Source: Eutreptiella sp. 'Long Island Sound 2002' | Lineage: Eukaryota; Euglenozoa; Euglenophyceae; Eutreptiales; Eutreptiaceae | DNA length: 64,000 nucleotides | Assembly (NCBI GenBank): GCA_964036045.1 | Contig: OZ038384.1 | Coordinates: 26,542,351 to 26,606,350, forward strand | Direction of reading: 5' to 3' | In this document: in pieces, positions 11,578-24,000 of the stretch | How positions within the stretch are numbered: the stretch's first letter is position 1 | Layout: every line of letters begins with the position of its first letter | Program-made: the position numbers and the translations under genes | The notes under the pieces: model-generated | What the model saw: only the letters and a program-made list of their open reading frames with translations | Database searches by the model: none | Told to the model about the DNA's origin: nothing

Positions 11578-12393
11578 CGCACGAAGTCGCCCCCCCCCCC
11601 CCCCTACCTTGGACGTAGGGGGGGGGGTGTAGGGGGGGGGGTAGGGGGGGAGGTAGGGGGGGGTAGGGGGTGAGTAGGGGGGGGTAAGGGGGGGGGGTAG
11701 GGGGGGGTCGAGAAGGTAGGGGGGAGTAGGGGGGGGAGGTAGGGGGGGGTCGAGAAGGTAGGGGGGAGTGGGGGGGGGATAGGGTGGGTTGGGGCGGAGG
11801 GGGGAGGTAGGATCATACACACAGAAGGCAGTGCACACACTGGGCGGAACACAATAAAGGCGCCTTGTGGCCACTGCAGGAGTCTTGTTATTTAAGGCGC
11901 CACAGGCAAGGCGGTACATACAGAAGGCGGTGCACACACAAGGCGGAACACACAAAAGGCGGCCTGTGGCCACCGCAAGAGTCATGTTATTTAAGGGGCT
12001 ACCGGCAAGGTGGTACACACAGAAGGCGGTGCACACACAAGGCGGAACACACAAAAGGCGGTCTGTGGCCACCGCAGGAGTCATGTTATTTAAGGGGCGA
12101 TAGGCAAGGCGGTACACACAGAAGGCGGTGCACACACAAGGCCGAACAAACGGTCTGTGGCCACCGCAGGAGTCCTTTTATTTAAGGGGGGTGCGGGGAC
12201 TGGCCCCCGCGTCAAGCGAAGCGAGCCGAAGGTAGGAGGGGGGGAGGTAGGGGGGGGGAGGTAGGGGGGGGGTAGGGCGGCATGTAGGGGGTTTCTAGGG
12301 GGGGTGTAGGGGGGGGTCGTAGGGGGGGGTGTAGGGGGGGTGTAGGGGGTAGGTAGGTAGGGGGGGAGGTAGGGGGGGGCGACTTCGTGCATA
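11578..12393. mobile_element. G-rich cassette with inverted ends around ~98-bp tandem repeats
   Basis: GCACGAAGTCGCCCCCC at the left (about 11579) is matched in reverse complement by GGGGGGCGACTTCGTGC at the right (about 12374-12390). Between them lie a long plus-strand array of G runs separated by TA or GTA (about 11600-11810), four copies of a ~92-99-bp unit (11846-12190), and a second G-run array (about 12228-12377). No transposase ORF exists inside; the proline-rich minus-strand ORFs are translations of the G runs. I could not see a convincing target-site duplication. It could be a MITE-like element or a repeat that spread by other means. Confidence 0.5.
11846..12190. repeat. ~98-bp tandem repeat, four units (last truncated)
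   Basis: Each unit contains GGCCACYGCAGGAGTC, then TTATTTAAGG, a GGCAAGGCGGTACACACAGA phrase and GGCGGTGCACACACAAGGC. TTATTTAAGG recurs at about 11887, 11986, 12085 and 12178. TATTTAA-like cores sit at the same place in each unit. No coding function is visible. Confidence 0.8.
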
Positions 12394-12599
12394 CTATCCC
12401 TCCCCACGGAGGACGTTCACCTCCCTTTTGCCTAGGCTGGCCACTCAGGCGTGGCCCCGTGCCTTGTGGGTTGCACGTAGGCTTCACGCTCTAGCGGGCG
12501 GATCTTTTGCTAGAGGTGCTAAATCCATCGCCAGACGTCGTCGGGTATGCCGATCGGGCAACCGAGTCCTCCGCCTAGCGATCCACCGTGCGGTGGTCC

Positions 12600-13593
12600 T
12601 CCGCTCGGTGGTCCTACACCCGTGTTCCTCTGCGTGGTTATCCATCTGTGGAATTTCCACCGCTCTTGCTATCTTCGTTGTCGCCCCATGGGTGGGTCTT
12701 TGTGCCCGCCCAATCCGGCGATCCTTCCGGATTGTGTAGGGGGGCGGCGGACCGTCATTGTCGGAGCCGGTCCATCACCACCTCTAATGCCGCCCGCAGC
12801 CACACCCATGCCGCAGGTTGTGGGCGTCCCACGGCCTGTGCGCTCAAGCTTGTCCCCATCGCCGCACGTCACGAAAGGGTCGGAGTCGTGGTGGGGACGT
12901 CCCTCCGGGGCCTTCAGGCCCTCTAGGCGACTTGCCCTTTTGGTTGCGTCGCCGGCGGGGTCGTGTTTCGCTCCCTTTGCTGCTCTCACAGTCCTCGGCG
13001 TCCACGTCGATCTTCGTGCGGGGCTTCTCGCGCTTTAGGATATATTGCCCCTGAAGGCGCGCCATGCCCGCAGGCGGACCTCCTTGCCATCAGGCTGAAG
13101 CTTGATGGCTCTCCACCTGTTGGCGCGACTTACGGGGCGTCCACCCGCTCCTCGTTGCTGAGCCATTTCTTACCATCTTTGAGGGACTTGATCTTGCCGT
13201 CCTCGCCGCCGTGAAGTATAGCTCTTGGAGCACTTTGGGGAGCCGGAAGCGGAACCGCTTGTAGATGTACTTCTCAGCGGCCACGCGGTCAATGTCCTCC
13301 ATGACAGTACGTCCCCAGCCGTACAGCTTCTCAAGGAAGCCACGGAGGTTCCGACACTTTCCGTCATATGTGGGGGGACGGATGTCCTTTTGGTCCTCCC
13401 ACACGGCAGCGTCTACGGCTTTGGAGACCATGAACCCCCGTCGCGGACGACCTTGGTACCCATTGGCGCGCCGCGCCCAAGCCCACCGTCGACGCCCGCA
13501 CCTCCATGTCCTCGCTGCTCTCATACCCGCGGCGCCTATGTGGTGCCCAGGACGCCTTGGCGGACGGAATCCATGTACTCGTCCACCACCCAA
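12600..13593 (-). pseudogene. Gag-like retrotransposon fragment, decayed
   Basis: The minus-strand frame from about 13440 to 13205 reads KAVDAAVWEDQKDIRPPTYDG, then FLEKLYGWGRTVMEDIDRV, then EKYIYKRFRFRLPKVLQELY. The PPTYDG-x8-FLEKL pattern resembles the start of capsid domains in LTR-retrotransposon Gag proteins (typically PPxFdG...L..FL..l). A frame change near 13205 leads into EDGKIKSLKDGKKWLSNEE, which ends at a stop near 13129. A further minus-strand stretch (about 13060-12890) is basic, with many Arg/Lys/Pro residues. No zinc knuckle, protease or reverse transcriptase was found. The Gag reading rests on a short motif, so it is tentative. Confidence 0.4.
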
Positions 13594-13997
13594 TCTCGGC
13601 TAGAGCTTTTTGGGTTCCCACCGCGATGTCCGCGGCGGGTCGATGCCAAAGTCTTCGATGGCATCCTGGCAAAAGCATTGTCACAGGCCGCACATCAATA
13701 TCAACGGCAGCATGAACACATGCATGGACACGAGCATCACCAACAACAACCAACTGCCAGGAGGCGCTGGGTACACAGTTGTAGTGCGGAGGGGCAAGCG
13801 AAGGTTGCCGCCCGCAAGATCAAGCGAAACGAGAAGTTCTTCTCCACGGGGAACATTGGGGTACGGGGATGTCAAGAAGGAGATTTGCTTTGGTGCCTTG
13901 AGGCTCAACTACCAGAGGAGCATGATAGGTCTTGAAGCAAATGATTTCTCGGCTATTTTTGGTTTGCCCCCCTTTGTTTCAGCTACGCCAATGTACG

Positions 13998-14047
13998 GAA
14001 TTATTACGATCCCTACACCCACTGTAGGTTGGACAAGGGCGTAGCTT
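13998..14047. repeat. ~50-bp direct repeat, copy 1
   Basis: The block from GAATTATTACGATCCCTACA through GGACAAGGGCGTAGCTT recurs with a few changes at 14659-14712 in the same orientation, about 665 bp away. The two could mark the ends of a small inserted element or an old duplication. Confidence 0.6.
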
Positions 14048-14658
14048 GCACCCAACACATACAACTACTGGCACACACGTGCGCATGCGCATGGTATGAG
14101 TGCACCTTGACCTCCGCCCACATTTGCAAGTGCATGCAAACACAAGAAAGCCATGGGAACATGAAAATCAGGTTCACACCCATGTTGGCACAAGCAATGA
14201 AGGATGCGAAGCCTACAAATGTTCCGCTTGGAAACCCTTCTTGCGATCATACACTATGCGGAACAATTGCACATACTCACCACTTGCAGATGCCTGAACT
14301 CGATTCTTGGGAGGGGGGCACAAGGGTGTGTGACCATCGGCCCACCCTTCATGCACTCTAACACCGCAAATTGGTCCCTCTTCTCCGATGGTCCCTTCAT
14401 TGTACCATCCACACTCTCACCAATGGAACATGTGAAAATAACTGGACACCAAGGTTCAAAAAGAGAAGATTGCATGGTGAGGTGATGCAACAAAGGGGAA
14501 TATAAAGCACAAATATCCCCAAATTTAGAGTCACGTGGGTTGAAGTGGGCAAAGACTCACAAATGTGCCCCTGGCTCCATGTAATTGGCAAATATGACGA
14601 CAAACCCATGTCTTATGTGGCCGCACCACATCTTGTACGTAATTCTAATTACGTACAC

Positions 14659-14712
14659 AATTATTACGGTCCCTACGCCTGCTGTACCTTGGACAAGGGC
14701 GTAGCTTATACA
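14659..14712. repeat. ~50-bp direct repeat, copy 2
   Basis: This is the partner of 13998-14047: ATTATTACGGTCCCTACGCC, then TTGGACAAGGGCGTAGCTTA. The intervening 610 bases show no recognised ORF. Confidence 0.6.
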
Positions 14713-15530
14713 AGGGGGCGGCGGGGGTAGGTGATCTAGCAACGAGACCCAAGGCGAACTAACCCTGTCACTTGGACAAGTCTGGAGATATCTAGCAGAA
14801 GCCATTGTAGCCGTTTGTAGGCACACATCATAGTGCGGCAAAGCAGTTGCAGTTGCAGGGACAACGTTTTCATGAGCATGTCCGAGCAGTAGGGGACTCT
14901 TGAAATGTTTCCGCATGAGTTCATTGTTGACAAGTGCACTGGTTGGGTTAACGGGGACGTCTCCAAGTTGGAGGCCTTTGCACATCTATGCCCTTTCCCT
15001 TTGGACCAGTTTATTGTGTTTGCCTTTGTCTCGAGTTTCCTATTGGCTGCCCCTTGGATAGCAACGAGTTGGACATGCTGTCTAGGCCATTCTCTTGTGC
15101 ACTAACAGTTGTGCACCGCCCAATGGGCCCCCCAGCAGCCACCAGTGCCTACCCGGCCCAGCGAACGGGTCCTAAGGCTGACCCACTATGCCGGCACAAA
15201 CACATCCTTCCGGCTACAGTGCTACAAACCGTGGAGAGCCTTCGAGCTGGGGTAGGTTGGTCCATGGTGGCGCTCCGGTAGCAGGGGGAAATTCTTCCCT
15301 CGGTGGAGTACTCTTTAAGCAACACCGAATTGCTCCCATAGCTATGCCATCTACTTCTTGAGACGTGTGGCAGACGACCTGCAGAAGGGTGTGGGCAAGG
15401 GTGCCACTGCCCCATGCCACTTTGACCTTTGGCTTGTATGCAGGTGGCTATCACCCCAAGGGCCGTCCAAATGTAAACACCAAAATAAGTATACTAGACT
15501 TCCATAGACATAGTGCCCAATTTCCGGATG
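14713..15530. other. No assigned gene
   Basis: Short ORFs occur in all frames, none with a recognisable domain. An isolated plus-strand stretch (14905-15105) has a hydrophobic segment, FIVFAFVSSFLLAAPWI, that could span a membrane, but it lacks supporting context. Confidence 0.4.
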
Positions 15531-15589
15531 TGTGCCTTGGTGCACATATGTGATAACTTCGTTGGTGCTTCCCAAAGTTTTTCATGGGG

Positions 15590-16248
15590 AGTGCGTACCC
15601 AAACGAGCAGAAGCCCTACAAGCCCTGCCCTCATGTACATTTAAGCAACATATGAAGTATGGTGGTGGGAAGTACACCACCGCACTCAAGGTAAGGTTTG
15701 GTTGCGTCAGCGCATATCACCACCATCTGTGGGGGGGTGTAGGCAAAAGGGGTGTGAGGCTTGCATTTGGGTCAATAAGCATGGAGTTGCAGACATTTTT
15801 TTGCATCATGGGGGGGCATCTGAATGACCTGCGCGGGTCCCATAAGTTTTAGGGGGTGTCCAACCTAGAAGAGGTTTGTATTGTACAACCTGTACTACAC
15901 AACACCAAAGGGGGTTCCTCTAGGCTCCTTGTGGTTGTTGGGCGCACAATACCAGGGCAGTACAAGCATGAGTTGCGAAAGCTTATAGTTTCAGTAGCAA
16001 AGAGGTACAATCCTCGATCTTTGCCTCCTGACAGTAGAGAGCACGTGCGCCTTGTGTGGGGTAGGTTCCAAGGCGGCATTAGCCTAACAGGCCATGAGGC
16101 CGCCATTGTGATGGGGAGATTGGCATGGGGTATAATTCTTCCACTGCCATTTCATTCTTTGGTCTTGGCATGCTACCGTATGGTACATTTTTGCTATGGT
16201 TGTAATGGCCTGGCCACTGCTGCATGGCAAGCCATGGGGTTGGTGTAG
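15590..16248 (+). CDS. Hypothetical two-exon fragment of unknown function
   Basis: A first open stretch (about 15590-15690) ends at TCAAG followed by GTAAGGTTT, a good donor. A second open stretch begins after TTTTAG at 15852 and runs 130 codons to a TAG at 16246-16248. The second part has a mixed, protein-like composition (VCIVQPVLHNTKGGSSRLL, then YKHELRKLIVSVAKRYNPR). No domain is recognised. It could be part of a longer gene whose other exons I cannot identify, or a transposon remnant. Confidence 0.3.
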
Positions 16249-16770
16249 ACATATATTGTGCACATCATCCCGGAGTTTGCAGATGAAACTTGCATTGCAA
16301 CCCTATATATGCATGGGTGGTCCCACACATGGTAACGTCGGATCCCCATATTGTATTCGGATGAGGCAAGGGAGTGGAATCTAGGGGCAAAAACATTTGC
16401 CCCTGTGACCAGTCCTAGGCAAGATGCCAGCCTTAGGGAAGGTTTGAAGCATGCCTGTACGACAAGGTTTTACGAAAGAAGAAGAAGATCCCTGCTACCA
16501 AGAATAGGGCCCCTATCCATTGCAGTGTTGTTTTGGGCATGCGTGGTTTTTGCTTGTGCAATGTGGCGGGGAGTCTTCGTATGCTTGATGCAGCATTTGA
16601 TGAGTTTCCGGGAAGGGTGCACTTTATATGTGTACCCTACAACCACCTTTGCAGGTGCACGGGCGGAAGCCGTTGTGGTTTGTGTGCCCCCCACAGCCGC
16701 CCAAGGGCGCGTGACCTCACCGTGGTGTGGGGTTGAAACCAGGGGGGGGGCACCCCTAGGCTAACACGCA

Positions 16771-16822
16771 ATCCCTGGAGCGGCTCATTCCAGCCGCGGC
16801 GGCTCATTCCAGCCGCGGCGGC
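16771..16822. repeat. Short tandem repeat with hairpin potential
   Basis: GGCTCATTCCAGCCGCGGC occurs twice in a row. Each unit can fold, because GCGGCT is the reverse complement of AGCCGC. It sits just before the GC-rich repeat island. Confidence 0.7.
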
Positions 16823-17280
16823 TAGGTCGCGGGATCACGCGCCCCAACCCCCGCCGACCACGGTGGGGGAGCCACGATGGTAAAGGGCGGGCTCCACCGG
16901 GGGGTGGCGGTTAGCGAGGGTTTCCGGGTCTCCCTGTGGCCTAGCCCAGCCCACGGCTTGAGCTTCCCGCAGCCCATGCACTCCGCGTGTTCTGCACAGG
17001 TGCATCACTGGTTGGTGCATCGAGTTCTTGGACATGGGGGCTACTGAAGCCTCTGCGGTGCCCGGTTGGGCCTACGGGAGCTCGGGGACGGTGGAGTAAA
17101 GGGGAGACAGCGCCGGGGCTGAGGAAAGGGCCGGCGCCTGCCGCTACGGTGCTCACAGCGCCGGGGTAATGGCACCTACCTGCTGCTTCGGCAATCTAGC
17201 TCCCCATGAATTAAGGGGGCGGGGCCCAGCCAAGTTACGCCCGGCGTGTGGCCTGGGACCTGGATGGAGGCTCTCGGGGG

Positions 17281-19453
17281 GTGTCTCTACTCCCTCCGCC
17301 TGGGGAGGCGCCGGGGGGCGCCCCAGGGGGACCAGGACCACACACGGGAATGCGGGCCGCACGAGAACGTGACAGTTCGTGATGGCAAGCCCCCCCCCAC
17401 GGGGTTACCACGAAGGGTAGCTGGCCGCCCGGGGTGCCTTGAAATAAGGGGAGGCCCCCCGGTCACGGGTCATATGGAGAGCGTGTGGGGTGAACTAAGG
17501 GGATGCCCCCCGAGCTTATACCGCGGAGTGGCGCTATCCCCTCCCAGTGCCTGGAGGCGTCCTGAAAGAAGGGGAGCCCCCTTGGAACACGGTTCACTGT
17601 CCGTGGGGGGCGCCGCCTGAGGTGCCCCCACGGGTGAGGAATATGCGAAACGACCTCAGGGGAGGCCCCCCGAGTTTATACCGCGGAGGGGCGCCATCCC
17701 TCCAGCGACCGGAGGTTTTCGTGAAAGAAGGGGAGGCCCCCCGGTCCCGGGTTCTTTGTCCACGGGGGACGCCACTGTCGGTGTCCCCACGGGGTGGAGG
17801 AATTGTAATGAAATAAGGGGAGGCCCCCCAATTTCTTGACCAGGGGGGGCCAGCCCCCCCCAGGAGCCCTATCAGACCTATGTGAGGTGTATGTATCAAG
17901 TAATGTAGTACGTATAAACAATGAACCACAGTATTGTATAATGTACGCCTCCGGTCAACAGCCTGGGGGGGCCGGAGGTCCGGGTAAAAGCCCCGGACCC
18001 CCGGGGGGTGTCTCTACTCCCTCCGCCTGGGGAGGCGCCGGGGGGCGCCCCAGGGGGACCAGGACCACACACGGGAATGCGGGCCGCACGAGAACGTGAC
18101 AGTCCGTGATGGCAGCCCCCCCCCCACGGGGTTACCACGAAGCCTAGCTGGCCGCCCGGGGTGCCTTGAAATAAGGGGAGGCCCCCCGGTCACGGGTCAT
18201 ATGGGGAGCGTGTGGGGTGAACTAAGGGGATGCCCCCCGGGCCTGTACCGCAGAGTGGCGCCATCCCCTCCCAGTGCATGGAGGCGTCCTGAAAGAAGGG
18301 CAGCCCCCTTGGAACACGGTTCACTGTCCGTGGGGGGCGCCGCCTGAGGTGCCCCCACGGGTGAGGAATATGCGAAATGACCTCAGGGGAGGCCCCCCGA
18401 GTTTATACCGCGGAGGGGCGCCATCCCTCCAGCGACCGGAGGTTTCCTGAAAGAAGGGGAGGTTCCCCGTTCCCTGGTTCTTTGTCCACGGGGGACGCCA
18501 CTGTCGGTGTCCCCACGGGGTGGAGGAATTGTAATGAAATAAGGGGAGGCCCCCCAATTTCTTGACCAGGGGGGGCCAGCCCCCCCAGGAGCCCTATCAG
18601 ACCTATGTGAGGTGTATGTATCAAGTAATGTAGTACGTATAAACAATGAACCACAGTATTGTATAATGTACGCCTCCGGTCAACAGCCTGGGGGGGCCGG
18701 AGGTCCGGGTAAAAGCCCCGGACCCCCGGGGGGTGTCTCTACTCCCTCCGCCTGGGGAGGCGCCGGGGGGCGCCCCAGGGGGACCAGGACCACACACGGG
18801 AATGCGGGCCGCACGAGAACGTGACAGTCCGTGATGGCAGCCCCCCCCCCACGGGGTTACCACGAAGCCTAGCTGGCCGCCCGGGGTGCCTTGAAATAAG
18901 GGGAGGCCCCCCGGTCACGGGTCATATGGGGAGCGTGTGGGGTGAACTAAGGGGATGCCCCCCGGGCCTGTACCGCAGAGTGGCGCCATCCCCTCCCAGT
19001 GCATGGAGGCGTCCTGAAAGAAGGGCTGCCCCCTTGGAACACGGTTCACTGTCCGTGGGGGGCGCCGCCTGAGGTGCCCCCACGGGTGAGGAATATGCGA
19101 AATGACCTCAGGGGAGGCCCCCCGAGTTTATACCGCGGAGGGGCGCCATCCCTCCAGCGACCGGAGGTTTCCTGAAAGAAGGGGAGGTTCCCCGTTCCCT
19201 GGTTCTTTGTCCACGGGGGACGCCGCTGTCGGCGTCCCCACGGGGTGGAGGAATTGTAATGAAATAAGGGGAGGCCCCCCAATTTCTTGACCAGGGGGGG
19301 CCAGCCCCCCCCAGGAGCCCTATCAGACCTATGTGAGGTGTATGTATCAAGTAATGTAGTACGTATAAACAATGAACCACAGTATTGTATAATGTACGCC
19401 TCCGGTCAACAGCCTGGAAGGGCCGGAGGTCCGGGTAAAAGCCCCGGACCCCC
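17281..19453. repeat. Three tandem units of about 725 bp
   Basis: GTGTCTCTACTCCCTCCGCC starts at 17281, 18008 and 18733 (spacings 727 and 725), and the rest of each unit matches closely. Units 2 and 3 are nearly identical and unit 1 is slightly more diverged. Each unit has an internal imperfect duplication of ~160 bp marked by GGATGCCCCCCGAGCTTATA and GGAGGCCCCCCGAGTTTATA, and several GC palindromes such as GGCGCCGGGGGGCGCC. A conserved AT-richer tail includes ACCACAGTATTGTATAATGT. The ORFs across it repeat with the unit and have no known domain. Confidence 0.92.
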
Positions 19454-19900
19454 CAACGGCAGCCCCGAAGGTGAGCGCACCACCGGATGGGGCATGTCTG
19501 CGCGGCAAATTTGTATATAGATGATTAACGTAATGAATAGTGCTTACTGCCGTAAATAATGCCAAACGGGTAAACGGGCTCCCCCAAGCCCAGTTAAGTG
19601 CGCTCCACCGAGCCGGACCCGACCGGCCGCGCTGAGGCGAGCCCAGCGATGGGTATGGCAGGCCAGACGCAAGTGATGGCGGTCACGCCTCAACGCACCC
19701 CGCGGGCTTAAACGGTCCAATGGGGCCCTAAATTCCGTTACATTCGGGGGTTAAGCCCCGGTGGGATTTAGGGTTGTTCTGGTTAAGAGGACTCACGTTG
19801 AGCCCCGGATTTTGTTACCCTAGGGCTATGACCCTGCTAATGCCCGCCTAGTGCTCGCTACTGCTTAGGTTAGCTTGGGATAGGTTGGGACAGCGGAGGG
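19454..19900. other. Single-copy spacer between satellite blocks
   Basis: There is no ORF of note and no match to rRNA or tRNA structure that I can recognise. It separates the 725-bp units from the ~102-bp units. Confidence 0.4.
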
Positions 19901-19904
19901 CATC

Positions 19905-20170
19905 CCCGTTTGAGGAGGCACCACACCACCCACCCCCACACAGCGGCGGATACACCCGAGTCCCTCATGTCTTGCCTGGGCCGCGGGGGGATAGGGACGC
20001 CCCGTGGGGGTTTTGAGGAGGCACCACACCTTCCACCCCCACACAGCGGCGGACACACCCGAGTCCCTCCGGTCCTGCCTGGGCCGCGGGGGGATAGGGA
20101 CGCCCCGTGGGGGTTTTGAGGCACCACACCATCCGCCCCCACACAGCGGCGGATACACCCGAGTCCCTCC
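19905..20170. repeat. ~102-bp tandem units, left block (about 2.6 copies)
   Basis: The unit runs from GAGGAGGCACCACACC through CACACAGCGGCGGATACACC and GGGGGGATAGGGACGCCCCG. Starts are near 19912 and 20014, with a slightly shortened third near 20117. The same unit reappears at 20785-21000, so the 25-bp array between them looks like an insertion or expansion inside an older ~102-bp array. Confidence 0.85.
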
Positions 20171-20790
20171 GGGCGAATGGGCACAGCCCTGCGGCGGCGA
20201 TAGGGGCACAGCCCCACGGCGGCGATAGGGGCCCAGCCCCGCGGCGGCGATGGGGACCCAGCCCCACGGCGGCGTCAAGGGCCTAGCCCCACGGCAGCGA
20301 TAGGGGCCCAGCCCCACGGCGGCGATAGGGGCCCAGCCCCACGGCGGCGATAGGGGCCCAGCCCCACGGCGACGATAGGGGCCCAGCCCCTCGGCGGCGA
20401 CAGGGGCATAACCCCACGACGGCAATAGGGGCCCAGCCCCGCGGCGGCGAAAGGGGCCCAGCCCCACGGCAGCGATAGGGGCCCAGCCCCACGGCGGCGA
20501 TAGGGGCACAGCCTCACGGCGGCAATAGGGGCCCAGCCCCGCGGCGGCGATAGGGGCCCAGCCCCACGGCGGCGATAGGGGCACAGCCCCACGGCGGCGA
20601 CAGGGGCCCAGCCCCACGTGGTCGACGGGGGCCCAGCCCCACGGCAGCGAAAGGGGTCTAGCCCCACGGCGGCGATAGGGGCCCAGCCCCGCGGCGGCGA
20701 TAGGGGCCGAGCCCCACGGCGACGATAGGGACCCAGCCCCTCGGCGGCGACAGGTGCCCAGCCCCACGACGGTAATAGGGGCCCAGCGTC
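20171..20790. repeat. 25-bp minisatellite, about 24 copies
   Basis: The 25-base unit contains GGGGCCCAGCCCC and CGGCGGCGATA. For example TAGGGG begins at 20301, 20326 and 20351. The unit lacks stop codons on the minus strand and its length is 1 mod 3. Three minus-strand frames therefore give the same 25-residue peptide repeat (WAPIAAVGLGPYRRRGA...). The resulting 339- and 405-codon ORFs are not evidence of a gene. Confidence 0.9.
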
Positions 20791-21000
20791 TAGCCTGGGC
20801 CGCGGAGGGATAGGGACGCCCTGTGCGGGTTTCGAGGAGACACCACACCTTCCACCCCCACACAGCGGCGGATACACCCGAGTCCCTCCGGTCCAGCCTG
20901 GGCCGCGGAGGGATAGGGACGTCCCGTGGGGGTTTTGAGGAGACACCACACCATCCACCCCCACACAGCGGCCTATACACCCGGGTCCCTCTTGGGCCAT
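20785..21000. repeat. ~102-bp tandem units, right block (about 2 copies)
   Basis: These are the same units as at 19905-20170, with CCTGGGCCGCGGAGGGATAG and CACACAGCGGCGGATACACC, in the same orientation. Confidence 0.85.
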
Positions 21001-21099
21001 TTGGGGGGATGAGGGCCTTGGGGGGGCAGGGACACCCCGGGGGGATGGAGGAGGGACGACGTCCGCCGAGCATTCCACGCACAGGGCAACCCCTCGGTT

Positions 21100-24000
21100 G
21101 GGATCACCGAGGGCCCCGCTGCATGGGCGTGGGGGCCTCCCACGCTTTGAGACCACGGGGGCCCCCGCGAGGGGGCCTCCCTCGCATTGGGACCACTGTG
21201 GCCCCCGCCGCATGGGCGCGGGGGCCTCCCTCGCTTTGAGACCACGGGGTTCCCGGCCGCATGGGCGAGGGGGGCTCCTTCGCATTGAGACCACTGAGGC
21301 CCCCGCCGCATGGGCGAGGGGGCCTCGTGCGCTTTGGGATCACTGAGGTCCCCGCCGCATGGGCGAGGGGGCCTCCTTCGCTTTGGGACCGAGGTCCCCC
21401 GCGGCATGGGCGAGGGGGCCTCCTTCGTTTTGAGACCACCGGGGCCCCCATCGCATGGGCGCTGGGGCCTCCTTCGTTTTGCGACCACCGAGGCCCCCGC
21501 CGCATGGGCAAGGGGGTCTCCTTCGTTTTGGACCACCGAGGCCCCCGCCGCATGGGCGCTAGGGCCTCCTTCGTTTTGGGACCACCGAGGCCCCCGCCGC
21601 ATGGGCGAGGGGGCCCCCTTGGCTTCGGGACCACCGAGGTCCCCGCCGCATGGGCGAGGGGGCCCCCTTCATTTTGGGACCACCAAGGTCCCCACCGCAT
21701 GGGCGAGGGGGCCTCCTTCGTTTTGGGACCACCGAGGCCCCTGCCGCATGGGCGAGGGGGCCACCTTCGTTTGGGACCACCGAGGCCCCCGCCGCATGGG
21801 CGCTGGGGCCTCCTTCGTTTTGGGACCACCGAGGCCCCAGCCGCATGGGCGAGGGGGCCCCCTTGGCTTCCGGACCACCCAGGTCCTCGCCGCATGGGCG
21901 AGGGGGCCTCCTTCGCTTTGGGACCACCGAGGTCCCCGCGCATGGGCGAGGGGGCCCCCTTCGTTTTGAGACCACCAAGGTCCCCACCGCATGGGCGTGG
22001 GGGCCTCCTTCGTTTTGCGACCACCGAGGCCGCTGCCGCATGGGCGAGGGGGCCCCCTTGGCTTCGGGACCACCGAGGTCCGCGCCGCACGGGCGAGGGG
22101 GCCTCCTTCGCCTTGGGACCACCGAGGTCCCCATCGCATGGGCGAGGGGGCCTCCTTCGCTTTGGGACCACCGGAGCCCCCGCCGCATGTGCGAGGGGGC
22201 CTCCTTCGCTTTGGGACCATCGAGCCATCCCGCCGCGCGTAGAGCGGGCCTCCTTCGCTTAGGGACCACCGATTCCCCCTCCGCATGGGTGTGGGGGCCG
22301 TCTTCGCTTTGACATCACCGAGGCCCCCCGCCGCATGGGCTAGAGGACCTGCTCCACTTAGGGACCACCGGGGACCCCACCGCATGGGCGAGGGGGCCTC
22401 CTTCGCTTTGGGACCACCGAGGTCCCCACCGCATGGGCGAGGGGGCCTCCGTCGTTTTGGGACCACCGAGGTCCCCACCGCATTGGCGAGGGGACCTCCT
22501 TCGCTTTGGAACCACCGGGGCCCCCGCCGCATGGGCGAGGGGGCCTCCTTTGCTTTAGGACCACTAGGGCCCCCGCCGCATGGGCGAGGGGGCCTCCTTC
22601 GCTTTGGGACCACCCAGGCCCCCTCCGCATGGGCGTGGGGGCCTCCTTCGCTTTGGGACCACCGAGGTCCCCGCTGCATGGGCGAGGGGGCCTCCTTCGC
22701 TTTGGGACCACCGAGGTCCCCACCGCATGGGCGAGGGGGCCTGCTTTTTTTTGGGACCACCCTCGTCCCCACCGCATGGGCGAGGGGGCCTCTTTCGCTT
22801 TGGGACCACCGGGGCCCCCATCGCATGGGGGAGGGGGCCTTCTTCGCTTTAGGACCACTGGGGCCCCCGCCGCATGGGTGAGGGGGCCTCCTTCGCTTTG
22901 GGACCACCGAGGCCCCCCGCCGCTTGGCGAGGGGGCCTCCTTCGCTTAGGGACCACCGAGGTCCCCGCCGCATGGGCGCGGGGGCCTCCTTCGCTGTGGC
23001 ATCACCGAGGCCCCCACCGCATTGGCGAGGGGGCCTCCTTCGCTTTGGGACCACCGGGGCCCCCACCGCATGGGTGAGGGGGCCTCCTTCGCTTTGGGAC
23101 CACCGAGGCCGCCATCGCATGGGCGAGGGGGCCTGCTTTGTTTTGGGACCACCGAGGTCCCCACCGCCTGGGCGAGGGGGCCGCTTTCGCTTTGGGACCA
23201 CTAGGGCCCCTGCCGCATGGGCGAGGGGGCCTCCTTCGCTTTGGGACCACGGACGTCCCCGCCGCATGGGGCCTACTTAGCTTTGGGACCACCGAGGCCC
23301 CCACCGCATGAGCGAGGGGGCCTCCTTCGCTTTAGGACCACCGAGGCCCCCTGCCGCCCAGCGAGGGGGCCTCCTTCGCTTAGGGACCACCGAGGCCCCC
23401 TCCGCATGGGTGTGGGGGCCTTCTTCGCTTTGACATCACCGAGGCCCCCCGCCGCATGGGCAAGGGGACTTCCTTCGCTCAGGGACCACCGAGGTCCCCG
23501 CCGCATGGGCGAGGGGGCCTCCTTCGCTTTGGGACCACCGGGGCCCCCACCGCATGGGCGAGGGGGCCTCCTTCGCTTTAGGACCACTGGGGCCCCTGCC
23601 GCATGGGCGAGGGGGCCCCCTTCCCTTCGGGACCACCGACGTCCCCGCCGCATGGGGCCTCCTTCGCTTTGGGACCACCAAGGCCCCCACCGCATGGGCG
23701 AGGGGGCCTCCTTTGCTTTGGGACCACCGACGTCCCTGACGCATGGGGCCTCCTTCGCTTTGGGACCACCGAGGCCCCCGCCGCATGGGCGAGGGGGCCC
23801 CCCCTCGCTTTGGGACCACTGAGGCGCCCGCCGCATGGGGCCTTCTTTTTTTTGGGACCACAGAGGCCCCCGCCGCATGGGCGAGGGGGCCCCCTTCGCT
23901 CCAGGACCACCAACGTCCCCGCCGCATGGGGCCTCCTTAGCTTTGGGACCACCGAGGCCCCCACTGCATGGGCGAGGGGGCCTCCTTCGCTTTAGGACCA

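Noticed and set aside
11473-12135. Minus-strand proline-rich ORF with PPYLPP repeats
   Set aside because: It translates the G-run array and the 98-bp repeats; no independent coding evidence.
19454-19900. Ribosomal RNA or organelle-derived fragment
   Set aside because: The GC-rich spacer drew attention but contains no conserved rRNA core sequence or organelle gene that I can recognise.
19865-21294. Minus-strand ORFs of 405 and 339 codons (WAPIAAVGLGPYRRRGA repeats)
   Set aside because: They are by-products of the 25-bp minisatellite, whose unit lacks minus-strand stops and is 1 mod 3 in length.
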